Below are positions 15,615 through 23,336 of a stretch of 26,103 nucleotides of DNA, one piece after another. Both the position numbers and the translations under genes were made by a program. The DNA is from an uncultured Alphaproteobacteria bacterium (GTDB lineage Bacteria; Pseudomonadota; Alphaproteobacteria; Caulobacterales; Parvularculaceae), in contig CALKYG010000220.1 in NCBI GenBank assembly GCA_938003575.1, forward strand, positions 1 through 26,103, given 5' to 3'. Under the pieces are notes generated by a model that was given only the letters and a program-made list of their open reading frames with translations, was not told the origin of the DNA and ran no database searches. The first letter of the stretch is position 1. Every line of letters starts with the position of its first letter.

Positions 15615-16064
15615 TTACTTTGCGTGCACGATGACCAGCGTTTTCACCGAATTGGCGATGAAACAGTTCTCATGCGCGTCGTGATGAATATTCCTCATCG
15701 TTGCTGCGTCAACCTCAACACCCGGCGCGAATGTGACGCGGGGGTGAAGGTCGACCCTGGTAATCGCAATTTTGCCCTCAGCGTTCTTGTCCATGCGGCC
15801 TACGGCCTTGTCATGATACGCGTCAACGATGAGCTTTTTCTTTGCGGCGATCGCCAGAAACGTCAGCATGTGGCAACTTGAAAGCGCGGCGACAAACGCT
15901 TCCTCGGGATCGACGCGATCGGCCTCGCCTTTATAGGCGGGCGCAGCCGAACCCGGAACGATGACGCCTGAGTCGAATGTCCAGACATGCGACCGGTTAT
16001 ATTGATCGTAGGCGAAACTCTCAGTCTGGCGTTTCCAGCTGACTTCGGCGACATGGTCCGACAT
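15615..16064 (-). CDS. OsmC/Ohr family protein
   Basis: About 149 residues, matching the usual OsmC length. The two peroxidatic cysteines are Cys64 in LSSCHMLTFL and Cys134 in ENCFIANS, as in thiol-dependent hydroperoxidases that reduce organic and fatty-acid hydroperoxides in the cytoplasm. ATG 16064 has GGAGG at about five bases. The gene lies between MaoC (68 bases upstream) and the SDR gene (10 bases downstream, whose ribosome binding site overlaps this stop). It is therefore almost certainly in the beta-oxidation transcript. Its likely role is detoxifying peroxidised acyl substrates or peroxide formed by the acyl-CoA dehydrogenase step, which is inference from position. Confidence 0.92.
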   Translation of the reverse strand: MSDHVAEVSWKRQTESFAYDQYNRSHVWTFDSGVIVPGSAAPAYKGEADRVDPEEAFVAALSSCHMLTFLAIAAKKKLIVDAYHDKAVGRMDKNAEGKIAITRVDLHPRVTFAPGVEVDAATMRNIHHDAHENCFIANSVKTLVIVHAK

Positions 16065-16132
16065 GTGTGCCTCCGGCTAATCGGTTGCCCAGGATGTAAG
16101 CGCCGAGTGCGGCGGTCCCTTCGTCTATTGCG

Positions 16133-16588
16133 CTAAATGAACTGCATGGTCAGCCATTCGGCCATCAGCGCCGGTTTGTCTTCACCTTCAATTTCGACTT
16201 TCACGGCGTATTTGAATTGCCACTGGTTCGGCGCCTTCGCTTCGGCGCTCATCAAGGTGAAATGGCCGCGAATTCTCTTTCCGGATTTCACCGGTGCGAT
16301 AAAACGCACCTTGTCGAAGCCGTAATTCACGCCCATCTTAACGCCCTCGAGAACAAGCAAGGAATTCTTGGCAAGGTGCGAGAGCATCGAAAGCGAAAGG
16401 AAGCCGTGCGCCACCGTTCCGCCAAAAGGTGTTTTTTTCGCCGCTTCGGGATTTACGTGAATGAACTGATGGTCTTCGGTCACGTCAGCGAAAATGTTGA
16501 TCCGGTTTTGGTCGATTGTCGACCATTCGGATACGCCGGTTTCCTTGCCGACCCAGTCCTTGATCTGATCTGGCTTGACCGTCTTCAT
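16133..16588 (-). CDS. MaoC family dehydratase, (R)-specific enoyl-CoA hydratase-like
   Basis: Single hot-dog domain, about 151 residues, typical of monomer-length MaoC/PhaJ proteins. The hydratase-2 catalytic pair is present as Asp39 and His44 in TEDHQFIHVNPEAA, followed by GTVAHGFLSLS. It should hydrate enoyl-CoA to (3R)-hydroxyacyl-CoA, feeding the HSD17B4-like SDR two genes on. I chose ATG 16588 because GGAG lies six bases ahead. ATG 16600 overlaps the dehydrogenase stop as TGATG and would add MEKR. It is directly downstream of the two acyl-CoA dehydrogenases. Confidence 0.92.
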   Translation of the reverse strand: MKTVKPDQIKDWVGKETGVSEWSTIDQNRINIFADVTEDHQFIHVNPEAAKKTPFGGTVAHGFLSLSMLSHLAKNSLLVLEGVKMGVNYGFDKVRFIAPVKSGKRIRGHFTLMSAEAKAPNQWQFKYAVKVEIEGEDKPALMAEWLTMQFI

Positions 16589-16599
16589 TCGTTTCTCCA

Positions 16600-17739
16600 T
16601 CAATATCCGCGCAGGCGCGCGATTCGGTCTGCGTGGTACGCGCTGTCGCCAAACATCTCCTGTGCGACGCGTATCCGCTTCATGTAAAGGCCGATGTCAT
16701 ATTCATCGGTCATGCCGATCCCGCCGTGCATCTGGATCGCCTCCTGCGAAGCAAGCTTTGCGACCTCGCCGGCCTTCGCCTTGGCGAGAGAGCAGGTGAC
16801 CGACGCCATGCCGAAGGCGTTATCAAGGTCTTGAAGCGCCTTAAGCGTAACGGACTTCACCAGCTCGACCTCACAATAAAGGTGCGCCGCACGGTGCTGG
16901 AGAGCCTGAAACGACCCGATGACCTTGCCGAATTGCGTGCGCTCCTTGAGATAGCCGGTCGTCATCTCGAACGCGCGCTGCGCCGCGCCGGAGAGTTCAG
17001 CGGCAAGTCCCGCCCTCCCAGCCGACAAAACGCCCTCTAGCGCCAAGTGGCCGTTATCAAGCTCGCCGATAAGGTCCTCGCCGGTCACCGGCACATTGTC
17101 GAAACTGATGCGCGCCGCATTGCGGCTGTCAACCATAATCGTACGCTCGCACGCGACCCCCTTCGCCCGGCTGTCGACAAGGAAAAGTGAGATGCCGGCT
17201 TCTTCTCCCGGCGCGCCGCTGGTGCGCGCGGCGACGATGATCTTGTCGGCGACGTGACCGTCGGCGACGAAGGTTTTCGATCCCGACAACTTAAACCCGT
17301 TACCCGACTTTTCGGCTTTCATTGCAGTGTTGGCCGGGCCGTGCTTTCGGCCCTCATCCACGGCGAGCGCCATCACAATATCGGCGGCGGCGATCCTTGG
17401 CAGGTATTCAGACTTCATCGCCTCGCCCGCAAACTTGTTGAGCGCCGTCGCCGCGAGGATTGACGTTGACAGAAATGGCGAGGCCGTGAGCGTGCGCCCC
17501 ATTTCCTCTGCGAGAACGCCAGCCCCGACAAAGCCGAATCCGGCTCCGCCATGCGTCTCATCGATAAGGATGCCGGCCCATCCCATCTCCGCCATCTCTT
17601 TCCAAAGAGAACGGGAAAAACCGTCCTCGGATCGATCGTCGCGAAGTCTTCTCAACTCCGAAACCGGCGCCTTCTCATCAAGGAATCCGCGCGCGGATTC
17701 CTTCAGCATTTCCTGTTCTTCCGTCAGAATTAGCGGCAT
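16600..17739 (-). CDS. Acyl-CoA dehydrogenase family protein, subunit lacking the EGT motif
   Basis: About 379 residues with the full acyl-CoA dehydrogenase layout: helical N-terminus (WAGILIDETHGGAGFGF), middle beta domain and C-terminal helical domain (LKERTQFGKVIGSFQALQHR). The C-terminal FAD-contact motif is good: IQMHGGIGMTDEYDIGLYMKR. However, the middle-domain signature usually like TEPxAGSD is degenerate (VDEGRKHGPANTA), and the catalytic-glutamate stretch usually like YEGTSQIQ is absent, with FGDSAYHADR in its place. This complements the upstream dehydrogenase, so the two probably form one heteromeric FAD enzyme. ATG 17739 follows AGGAA at about seven bases, eight bases after the previous stop. 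Its stop touches the MaoC start region. Confidence 0.9.
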   Translation of the reverse strand: MPLILTEEQEMLKESARGFLDEKAPVSELRRLRDDRSEDGFSRSLWKEMAEMGWAGILIDETHGGAGFGFVGAGVLAEEMGRTLTASPFLSTSILAATALNKFAGEAMKSEYLPRIAAADIVMALAVDEGRKHGPANTAMKAEKSGNGFKLSGSKTFVADGHVADKIIVAARTSGAPGEEAGISLFLVDSRAKGVACERTIMVDSRNAARISFDNVPVTGEDLIGELDNGHLALEGVLSAGRAGLAAELSGAAQRAFEMTTGYLKERTQFGKVIGSFQALQHRAAHLYCEVELVKSVTLKALQDLDNAFGMASVTCSLAKAKAGEVAKLASQEAIQMHGGIGMTDEYDIGLYMKRIRVAQEMFGDSAYHADRIARLRGY

Positions 17740-17747
17740 GGCTGTTC

Positions 17748-18953
17748 CTATGCGTCCGGCAGTTCGAGAATGCGCTTCGAGATGATGTTAAGTTGCACTT
17801 CCGAGGTGCCGCCCTCTATCGAATTGGCTTTGGTCCGCAGCCAGCTTTTTGCAAGCTTGCCGTCTTCCGACCGATCGCCCTCCCATTCCAGGCCCTCTGA
17901 GCCCGAAGCATCCATGAATAGCTCGAAGCGGCGCTTGTTGAACTCGGTTCCGTAATATTTCAGCATGGATGACTTGGCGCCCATCCCCTGTCCTGCTTTC
18001 GCTTCGTCTTTCAGTCTTTCCATCGTGAGCAGAAACGCCCAGCCGTCGACTTCCGCTTGCGCGACCTTCGCCCGCAGCATCGGGTCGCTTAGGCGTCCCC
18101 TTTCGTCGAGGCCGACATACTGCGCCGCCATTTCTCCGATGCCGCGCCCGCCCATCAGGCCGCCGCCGCCGGCGCCGATCATCTCGCGCTCATGCGTCAG
18201 CAGATACTTGGCGACGTCCCAGCCGCGATTGATGGTTCCGACGATCGCGTTGACCCCGGGCGCATGTTCCTTCGGCACTTTGACGTCGTCAAAGAATGTC
18301 TCGCAGAACGGCGATTTTCCGGAGATAAGCTTGATAGGCTTGGTCGTGACGCCCTCGGTCGTCATATCGATTAGGATGAACGAAATGCCGTCATGCTTGG
18401 CGGCTTTCGGGTCAGTCCGGACGAGAACGAAAATCCAGTCGGATTCGTCGGCATAGGACGTCCAGATCTTCTGCCCGTTCACCAGCCAGTGATCGCCCTT
18501 GTCCTCGCACCTGGTCTGCAGCGAGGCGAGATCCGAGCCGGCGTTCGGTTCAGAATATCCCTGGCACCAGCGGATTTCCCCGCGAGCAATCGGAGGCAGG
18601 AACTTGGCCTTTTGCTCATGCGTTCCGTATTTGAGAAGCGCCGGTCCGAGCATCCAGATTCCAAAACTCTCAAGCGGCGAACGAATTTTCATTCTCCGCA
18701 TTTCGTCCTTGAGTATCTTCACCTCATCCTTGGACAATCCGCCGCCGCCATATTCCTTCGGCCAGGCTGGAACGGTCCAGCCCTTCGCCGCCATGCGTTC
18801 AAGCCAGTCCTTCTGCGCCTTTGACTTGAACTTCCAGTTCCGGCCTCCCCAGCAGATATTCTCCTCGCCGCCGGCGCCGTCGCGCATCTCCCTCGGGCAA
18901 TTGACGTCGAGCCATTCCCGCGCGTCCTTGCGGAAAGCTTCAAGATCATTCAT
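17748..18953 (-). CDS. Acyl-CoA dehydrogenase family protein, catalytic-glutamate subunit
   Basis: About 401 residues. The middle-domain signature is intact as GYSEPNAGSDLASLQTR followed by VNGQKIWTSYADESDW. The C-terminus carries SIEGGTSEVQLNIISKRIL, the region of the catalytic glutamate. The QMHGGxG FAD motif normally found in the last helices is replaced by MDASGSEGLEW. That pattern is the mirror of the downstream dehydrogenase and resembles the two-gene alpha2beta2 dehydrogenases known from steroid degradation (FadE28-FadE29 type). ATG 18953 is set by AAGGAG at eight bases. It lies 76 bases after the acyl-CoA ligase. It would introduce the alpha-beta double bond; the electron acceptor is presumably ETF, which is not encoded in this window. 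Confidence 0.92.
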   Translation of the reverse strand: MNDLEAFRKDAREWLDVNCPREMRDGAGGEENICWGGRNWKFKSKAQKDWLERMAAKGWTVPAWPKEYGGGGLSKDEVKILKDEMRRMKIRSPLESFGIWMLGPALLKYGTHEQKAKFLPPIARGEIRWCQGYSEPNAGSDLASLQTRCEDKGDHWLVNGQKIWTSYADESDWIFVLVRTDPKAAKHDGISFILIDMTTEGVTTKPIKLISGKSPFCETFFDDVKVPKEHAPGVNAIVGTINRGWDVAKYLLTHEREMIGAGGGGLMGGRGIGEMAAQYVGLDERGRLSDPMLRAKVAQAEVDGWAFLLTMERLKDEAKAGQGMGAKSSMLKYYGTEFNKRRFELFMDASGSEGLEWEGDRSEDGKLAKSWLRTKANSIEGGTSEVQLNIISKRILELPDA

Positions 18954-19029
18954 CGAGTTCGCTCCTTGGTGGTCGCGAAGATCAAACGCTCCAGCGCGCC
19001 GCCGCGCAACAATCTTCGGCAGTTGGCGG

Positions 19030-20736
19030 CTACTTGGCCCACGCCGGCGAATGCTGAAGTGCAATCATTCGCACCGTCCGCTTGTCGACCTTTTCGGTGC
19101 CGAGTTTGGGCAGCGGCCCCGGAGAAATCCAAATCCGTTCTGGGCATTTGAACTCGGCAAGCCCGCGGGCCATGAAATCTCTCAATTCCCGGGGTTCAAA
19201 TGTCGTCCCCGGTTTCGGGTAAACGACGAGGCCGACCCGCTCGCCGAGAACTTCATCCGGGACGGAAAATGCGACCGACTGCGCGACCGCCGGGTGCTGA
19301 TAGGCCCGCGCCTCGACTTCAAGGCATGAAATATTCTCTCCACCGCGGATGATCAGGTCCTTGATGCGGTCGACAATGTACAGAAAGCCCTCGTCGTCGA
19401 GGCGGCCCAAATCGCCCGTCCGGAACCACCCGTCCGGCGTTATGGCCCGTGCAGTCTCTTCGGGAAGATTGAGATAACCGCGAAAATTCGCAGCTGACCG
19501 AATCCATACTTCCCCGACTTCTCCCGCCTTGGCGTCGCCGTCTTCGCCGACAATCTTGATGTCGCAGCATGGGGGGACCGCGCGGCCGGTGGAGTCGGGG
19601 CGCCTTTGGTAGTCGTCAAGCGATATCACGCAGCCAAGGGCGTTGGTTTCGCTAAGGCCGTATCCCGACGACGGATTTGCATGCCCAAACTTTTCCTTCA
19701 GCTTTCTGACGTGGTCTGGCGGGCGCTTGGCGCCGCCGGACCCTATGTCAATGAGGCTGGGCATGCCTTGGTCGCCTGCAGCGTCTATGAGTTCATAAGA
19801 CTGGCTCGGAACTCCAACGAAGTTCGTCAGCTTGAGCCGATTGATCATTTCGACAGCAAGTTTCGGATCCCACCGGTACATGATGGCCAGTCGCCGTCCG
19901 ACCATCCATGACAACATGAAGATTGAGTGCGAACCCGTGACATGAAAGAGCGGAACGGCGAGAAGGATGCCTGGATTGTCGCCGAACAGCGATACGCCGC
20001 CGCGCGCATCCTTGATGGCGGCGGCCACAAAGGTCCATGACATCAACGTAGTGATGGCGCCGCGATGCGTCAGGATGACGCCCTTGGGATTCCCGGTGGA
20101 CCCGGACGTATAGTAGATTGCGAAGTCGTCATCAGGGCCAATTGAAACGGCGGGGAGCTCGTCGGAATGACTCTTGGAAAGTAACTCCCTGTAGGCGTAG
20201 TCGGCGCCGCGCCCCTCTTCCCCGGCGAGGATGAAAGTGAGACCGAGCTCCTCCTTAACTGGCGACAGGAGTTCAAGCCGCTTGGCGTCGACAATGACGA
20301 TCCGACATTCGCTGTCCTTTATGGCGTAGCGAAGTTCTTCGGTCTTCCACCATGCGTTAAGGGGAACGACGACTGCGCCGAGCGAAATCACCGCCATGTA
20401 GCTTGTGATCCACTCTGGGAAGTTTCGCATTGCGATCGCGATCCGATCTCCCTGCCGGACGCCGAGACCTTCAGAGAGGGCGTTTGCGAACAGCCTCGCT
20501 TCCTTCCAGATCTCCGCGAAGGTCCAGCTGCGATCTTCATAGAAGAGAAATTTCTTGTCGCCGTGGCTGGCTCCATGCGCAAATATGCCGACAAGATTCG
20601 CTGGCGCATTCTCAAAGACGCGAAAGTCATTGCCGCGGATGGTCGCAGACCCGACCTTAAAAAGCGGGTTTTCCATCAAAAGCTTGAATGCGCTCGCCGC
20701 GATCTGCTCGCTCGTCGGATTAGCGGCATGCTGCAT
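19030..20736 (-). CDS. Acyl-CoA synthetase (AMP-forming, FadD-like)
   Basis: Adenylate-forming ligase of about 568 residues that activates a carboxylic acid to its CoA thioester with ATP. Motifs in order: P-loop YYTSGSTGNPKGV at 208-220, VPLFHVTG at 261-268, SSGYGLSETN at 356-365, GWFRTGD at 436-442, hinge region DRIKDLIIRGGENIS at 456-470, and a C-terminal lysine motif LPKLGTEKVDKR with Lys549 at the usual LP-x-GK position (Gly replaced by Glu). ATG 20736 has GAGGAG about nine to ten bases upstream. It is the first gene of the minus-strand beta-oxidation group and probably lies just after its promoter in the 74-base gap before the flippase. Chain specificity is not readable. Confidence 0.93.
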   Translation of the reverse strand: MQHAANPTSEQIAASAFKLLMENPLFKVGSATIRGNDFRVFENAPANLVGIFAHGASHGDKKFLFYEDRSWTFAEIWKEARLFANALSEGLGVRQGDRIAIAMRNFPEWITSYMAVISLGAVVVPLNAWWKTEELRYAIKDSECRIVIVDAKRLELLSPVKEELGLTFILAGEEGRGADYAYRELLSKSHSDELPAVSIGPDDDFAIYYTSGSTGNPKGVILTHRGAITTLMSWTFVAAAIKDARGGVSLFGDNPGILLAVPLFHVTGSHSIFMLSWMVGRRLAIMYRWDPKLAVEMINRLKLTNFVGVPSQSYELIDAAGDQGMPSLIDIGSGGAKRPPDHVRKLKEKFGHANPSSGYGLSETNALGCVISLDDYQRRPDSTGRAVPPCCDIKIVGEDGDAKAGEVGEVWIRSAANFRGYLNLPEETARAITPDGWFRTGDLGRLDDEGFLYIVDRIKDLIIRGGENISCLEVEARAYQHPAVAQSVAFSVPDEVLGERVGLVVYPKPGTTFEPRELRDFMARGLAEFKCPERIWISPGPLPKLGTEKVDKRTVRMIALQHSPAWAK

Positions 20737-20798
20737 AGGGCCAAAATCTCCTCATGACTATCTTGGGGAACTTAGCCGAGGCCCGCCCCCGCCGAAAC

Positions 20799-20819
20799 GG
20801 CCCGATGCAGCTATCGGCC
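20799..20819 (-). terminator. Hairpin at the end of the flippase gene
   Basis: GGCCCGAT (20799-20806) and ATCGGCC (20813-20819) pair as a seven-base-pair stem with one bulge, and the flippase stop codon lies inside it. On the minus strand it is followed by GTTTC, a weak U-tract, so termination ahead of the acyl-CoA ligase gene is possible but unproven. Confidence 0.35.
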
Positions 20820-22334
20820 TGATCGTTGGCGGAATCTCGCCGCCAACGGGGCCGCGAGGCGCATGGCCAGCCGCTCGACTCCATCCGGCGCCTTCTCGAA
20901 GCGCCACAGCAGTATGTGGCAAAGCACGTAAGCGACGACGCCGGCGAGAGATTCCGCGACGATTTTGAATAGCGCGGGCGCAGAGTCGATCAAGCCCGTC
21001 GTTCGGAGAGCCGTCAGCGCCAAAGCCATGACGGCGACAGAGACTATAGACCGTCGCGCGCGTTCGAGCGGACGCGAAAACCTGTCATTCGCGGTTTGTG
21101 AATAGAGGGCGAGATTGAGAGCGACGTGAACGATTCCACACCCGGCGACCGACCAGGCCGCACCGACAAGACCGTATTTGATCGACGCCCAAATGAATAT
21201 CGGCGTCCGAATTAAAAAGAAAATCAGTTCTCGTATGAACACCAGTCGGGTAGAGCCGACGGCCATCGCATAATACTGCGTCGCAAGAAGCGGCATCTGC
21301 ACGCCCATCACGGGCGTAATTATTTCTACGACCGACGCCGCACTTACCCATCTTTCGCCGATAAGAAAAGGGACAAGATCGCGCGCGATGAGTGCGAAGC
21401 CAATCGCGGCCGGCATGGCGATCGCAGCCATCGCCTCGACGCCGATAAGGAAAGCCTGGTTGGCGCGTCGGGCATCTTCTTGAAGCTCCGACAGACCAGG
21501 ATAAATCGCCCGCGCCGCCGGAAAAGCGATTTCGCGTGTCGGCAGCTCCGCCAACTGCAAACCCATGAAGTAATGGCCCGCACCCTCGGCCCCGACAGCG
21601 CGCGCGAGCACCAGGGGATCGAGTTTGTTATTGAGCGCACTCATTAGGCCGACGCCGGTCAACCAGCCCGAAAACCCCAGAATTCTCCGCATGGATGCAA
21701 GCGTAAGGCTCGGCGCGAAGGGCCGCATCCAGTAAGAGAGAATGAGCTGAACCAGCGCGTTGGTGGCGAGCCCAAGGACGATCGCCCAGTAACTCCTGAA
21801 GATGACCGCTATGACGATCGAAACCGTGACGCCTGCGACCTTGTTCAGAACTGCCGCGACAAATTCCTTTGAGTAGTCGAGGAGCCGCTCGAACTCATAG
21901 AACCTTGGATTGATGAATCCGCTTAGCAGCGGGTATGCGGCGACGCCAAGGAAAACCCACATCACGCGGCGGTCCCCATAGAACTCAGCTGCGAACGGCG
22001 CGGAAAGGCAAAGGACGCCCGCGATCAGCGCGCCGCGAATCGCCGAAAGTGTAAAAAGCGTGTCGAGGTCGGCCCTGTCGGCGTCCTTGAACCGGATCAC
22101 CGCCTGACTGACGCCGATGTCGGAAAGATTCGTCAGAATCTGCATGGCGGTCAGTCCGATCGCGACAATGCCGAAATCGTCCGGAACAAGCAGTCTCGCA
22201 ACGATGATCGTATTCAGGAACCCAAAGGCGCCCATGACGAACCGGCCGCCGATAATCCAGCCGGCGCTCCTCGCTACTCTGGCGGCGAGAGAGGTGGGGG
22301 GCTCATCCCGTCTGCAGTCGTCCGTCGCGGTCAA
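20811..22334 (-). CDS. Oligosaccharide flippase / lipopolysaccharide biosynthesis protein (Wzx-like, MOP superfamily)
   Basis: About 507 residues, almost entirely hydrophobic, with roughly twelve to fourteen membrane helices. The N-terminus has the typical pattern GWIIGGRFVMGAFGFLNTII then ARLLVPDDFGIVAIG, followed by DIGVSQAVIRF. A mid-protein loop GHYFMGLQLAELPTREIAFPAARAIYPGLS is characteristic of this group (compare its central part AELPTREIAFPA). These proteins flip lipid-linked sugars across the inner membrane. No ATG fits: the frame is closed by a TGA eight codons before TTG 22334, so TTG is the probable start. No glycosyltransferase or polymerase gene is nearby, so this is an orphan copy. 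It is divergent from the inositol-monophosphatase-family gene. Confidence 0.88.
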   Translation of the reverse strand: MTATDDCRRDEPPTSLAARVARSAGWIIGGRFVMGAFGFLNTIIVARLLVPDDFGIVAIGLTAMQILTNLSDIGVSQAVIRFKDADRADLDTLFTLSAIRGALIAGVLCLSAPFAAEFYGDRRVMWVFLGVAAYPLLSGFINPRFYEFERLLDYSKEFVAAVLNKVAGVTVSIVIAVIFRSYWAIVLGLATNALVQLILSYWMRPFAPSLTLASMRRILGFSGWLTGVGLMSALNNKLDPLVLARAVGAEGAGHYFMGLQLAELPTREIAFPAARAIYPGLSELQEDARRANQAFLIGVEAMAAIAMPAAIGFALIARDLVPFLIGERWVSAASVVEIITPVMGVQMPLLATQYYAMAVGSTRLVFIRELIFFLIRTPIFIWASIKYGLVGAAWSVAGCGIVHVALNLALYSQTANDRFSRPLERARRSIVSVAVMALALTALRTTGLIDSAPALFKIVAESLAGVVAYVLCHILLWRFEKAPDGVERLAMRLAAPLAARFRQRSGR

Positions 22335-22368
22335 TTCGGGCGTTTCCTTGTCCTCATCTCAGTAGACT

Positions 22369-22395
22369 GAACCCCTTCTTCGCGGCAAAGGGTTC
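22369..22395. promoter_or_regulatory. Inverted repeat in the flippase/phosphatase divergent region
   Basis: GAACCCCTT (22369-22377) and AAAGGGTTC (22387-22395) form a stem of six pairs, one mismatch and two pairs around a nine-base loop. It lies between two divergent genes in the 137-base gap, about 35 bases from the flippase start and 77 from the phosphatase start. That is a possible operator position. No regulator is encoded nearby. Confidence 0.35.
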
Positions 22396-22471
22396 CTTTA
22401 GGTCGGTCGCCCCTTGCGCTGCCGAGGCTCGCCGCTATGGTTCGGCGCTTTTCCGCAGCTTTGAGCCTCTT

Positions 22472-23263
22472 ATGACGCACGCCTCCGCCGTGATGACCGT
22501 AATGATAAACGCCGCCCGAAAGGCCGCTCGGGGCCTGGCGCGGGATTTCGGCGAGTTGGACGGACTTCAGACGTCAAAGAAGGGCGCGGCCGACTTCGTT
22601 TCGGCGGCCGATCTTAGAGCCGAACAGATCCTGTTCGAAGAGCTGAGCAAAGGCCGCCCCAAATACGGCTTCGTGATGGAGGAACGTGGCGAAATTGAAG
22701 GCGCAGACAATTCGAACAGATGGGTCGTCGATCCTCTGGACGGCACTACGAATTTTCTGCATGGCCTGCCGCAATTCGCCGTATCAATCTGCCTGGAGCG
22801 GGATCGCCAGCCCTACGCGGGCGTAATTTTCAACCCGGCGAGCAACGAGCTGTTCTGGGCTGAAAAAGGCGAAGGCGCCTGGCTCAATGACCGCCGGATT
22901 AGAGTATCCCAGCGAAGCGCGCTCGACGAAAGCGTTTTCGCAACCGGACTTCCGTTCAAGGGAAAACCCGGACGCGATGTCGCTCTGAAGGAAATTGACC
23001 GCGTTCTCAGCGAAACTGCTGGAGTCCGCCGCTTTGGATCTGCGGCGCTGGATCTCGCCTTTGTCGCCGCCGGGCGGTTTGACGCCTATTGGGAGCGCGG
23101 CCTTAACGCCTGGGACGTCGGGGCGGGAGTCATCATTGTTCGCGAAGCAGGCGGAACAGTCGCCGAAATCGACGGCGGAAACCGCCCGATGCACGCAGGC
23201 TCTATATTGGCAGCGAACTCGGAGATCTTCGACAAGGCAAAAGATCTTATAGCGGGCCGATAG
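22472..23263 (+). CDS. Inositol monophosphatase family protein (SuhB-like)
   Basis: Mg2+-dependent phosphatase of about 263 residues, the family's usual size. Metal and phosphate site motifs are complete: VMEERG with Glu70/71, WVVDPLDGTTNFLHGLPQF with Asp87 and Asp90, and WERGLNAWDVGAG with Asp215. Likely substrates are inositol-1-phosphate or another sugar phosphate; SuhB members can also act in ribosome biogenesis and transcription antitermination. ATG 22472 begins MTHASAVMTVMINAARKAAR, the conserved family start. The gene is followed by a strong GC hairpin and T-rich stretch, so it is probably transcribed alone. Confidence 0.93.
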   Translation: MTHASAVMTVMINAARKAARGLARDFGELDGLQTSKKGAADFVSAADLRAEQILFEELSKGRPKYGFVMEERGEIEGADNSNRWVVDPLDGTTNFLHGLPQFAVSICLERDRQPYAGVIFNPASNELFWAEKGEGAWLNDRRIRVSQRSALDESVFATGLPFKGKPGRDVALKEIDRVLSETAGVRRFGSAALDLAFVAAGRFDAYWERGLNAWDVGAGVIIVREAGGTVAEIDGGNRPMHAGSILAANSEIFDKAKDLIAGR

Positions 23264-23270
23264 AACAGAA

Positions 23271-23308
23271 CGCCCGCCCGGAGGGGGCGGGGGCGAGCGT
23301 TCCTTTTT
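23271..23308 (+). terminator. Rho-independent terminator after the phosphatase gene (possibly bidirectional)
   Basis: CGCCC-GCCC (23271-23279) pairs with GGGC (23285-23288) and GGGCG (23291-23295) across a two-base bulge. The loop has five bases. The sequence continues into TTCCTTTTT on the plus strand. It starts eight bases after the phosphatase stop. On the minus strand the same stem is followed by TTCTGTTCT, so it could also stop transcription coming from hsp20. Confidence 0.65.
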
Positions 23309-23332
23309 GCGTTGTCAGGGAAGGGACAACGC
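23309..23332 (-). terminator. Perfect eight-base-pair hairpin just after hsp20
   Basis: GCGTTGTC (23309-23316) and GACAACGC (23325-23332) form a perfect stem with an eight-base loop, beginning four bases after the hsp20 stop on the minus strand. An A-tract rather than a T-tract follows on that strand. It may protect the hsp20 mRNA 3' end, with termination completed at the adjacent GC hairpin. Confidence 0.45.
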
Positions 23333-23336
23333 GGGC

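Noticed and set aside
23309..23332. CIRCE operator for heat-shock control
   Set aside because: The inverted repeat has the wrong arm sequence and length and lies downstream of hsp20, not upstream.
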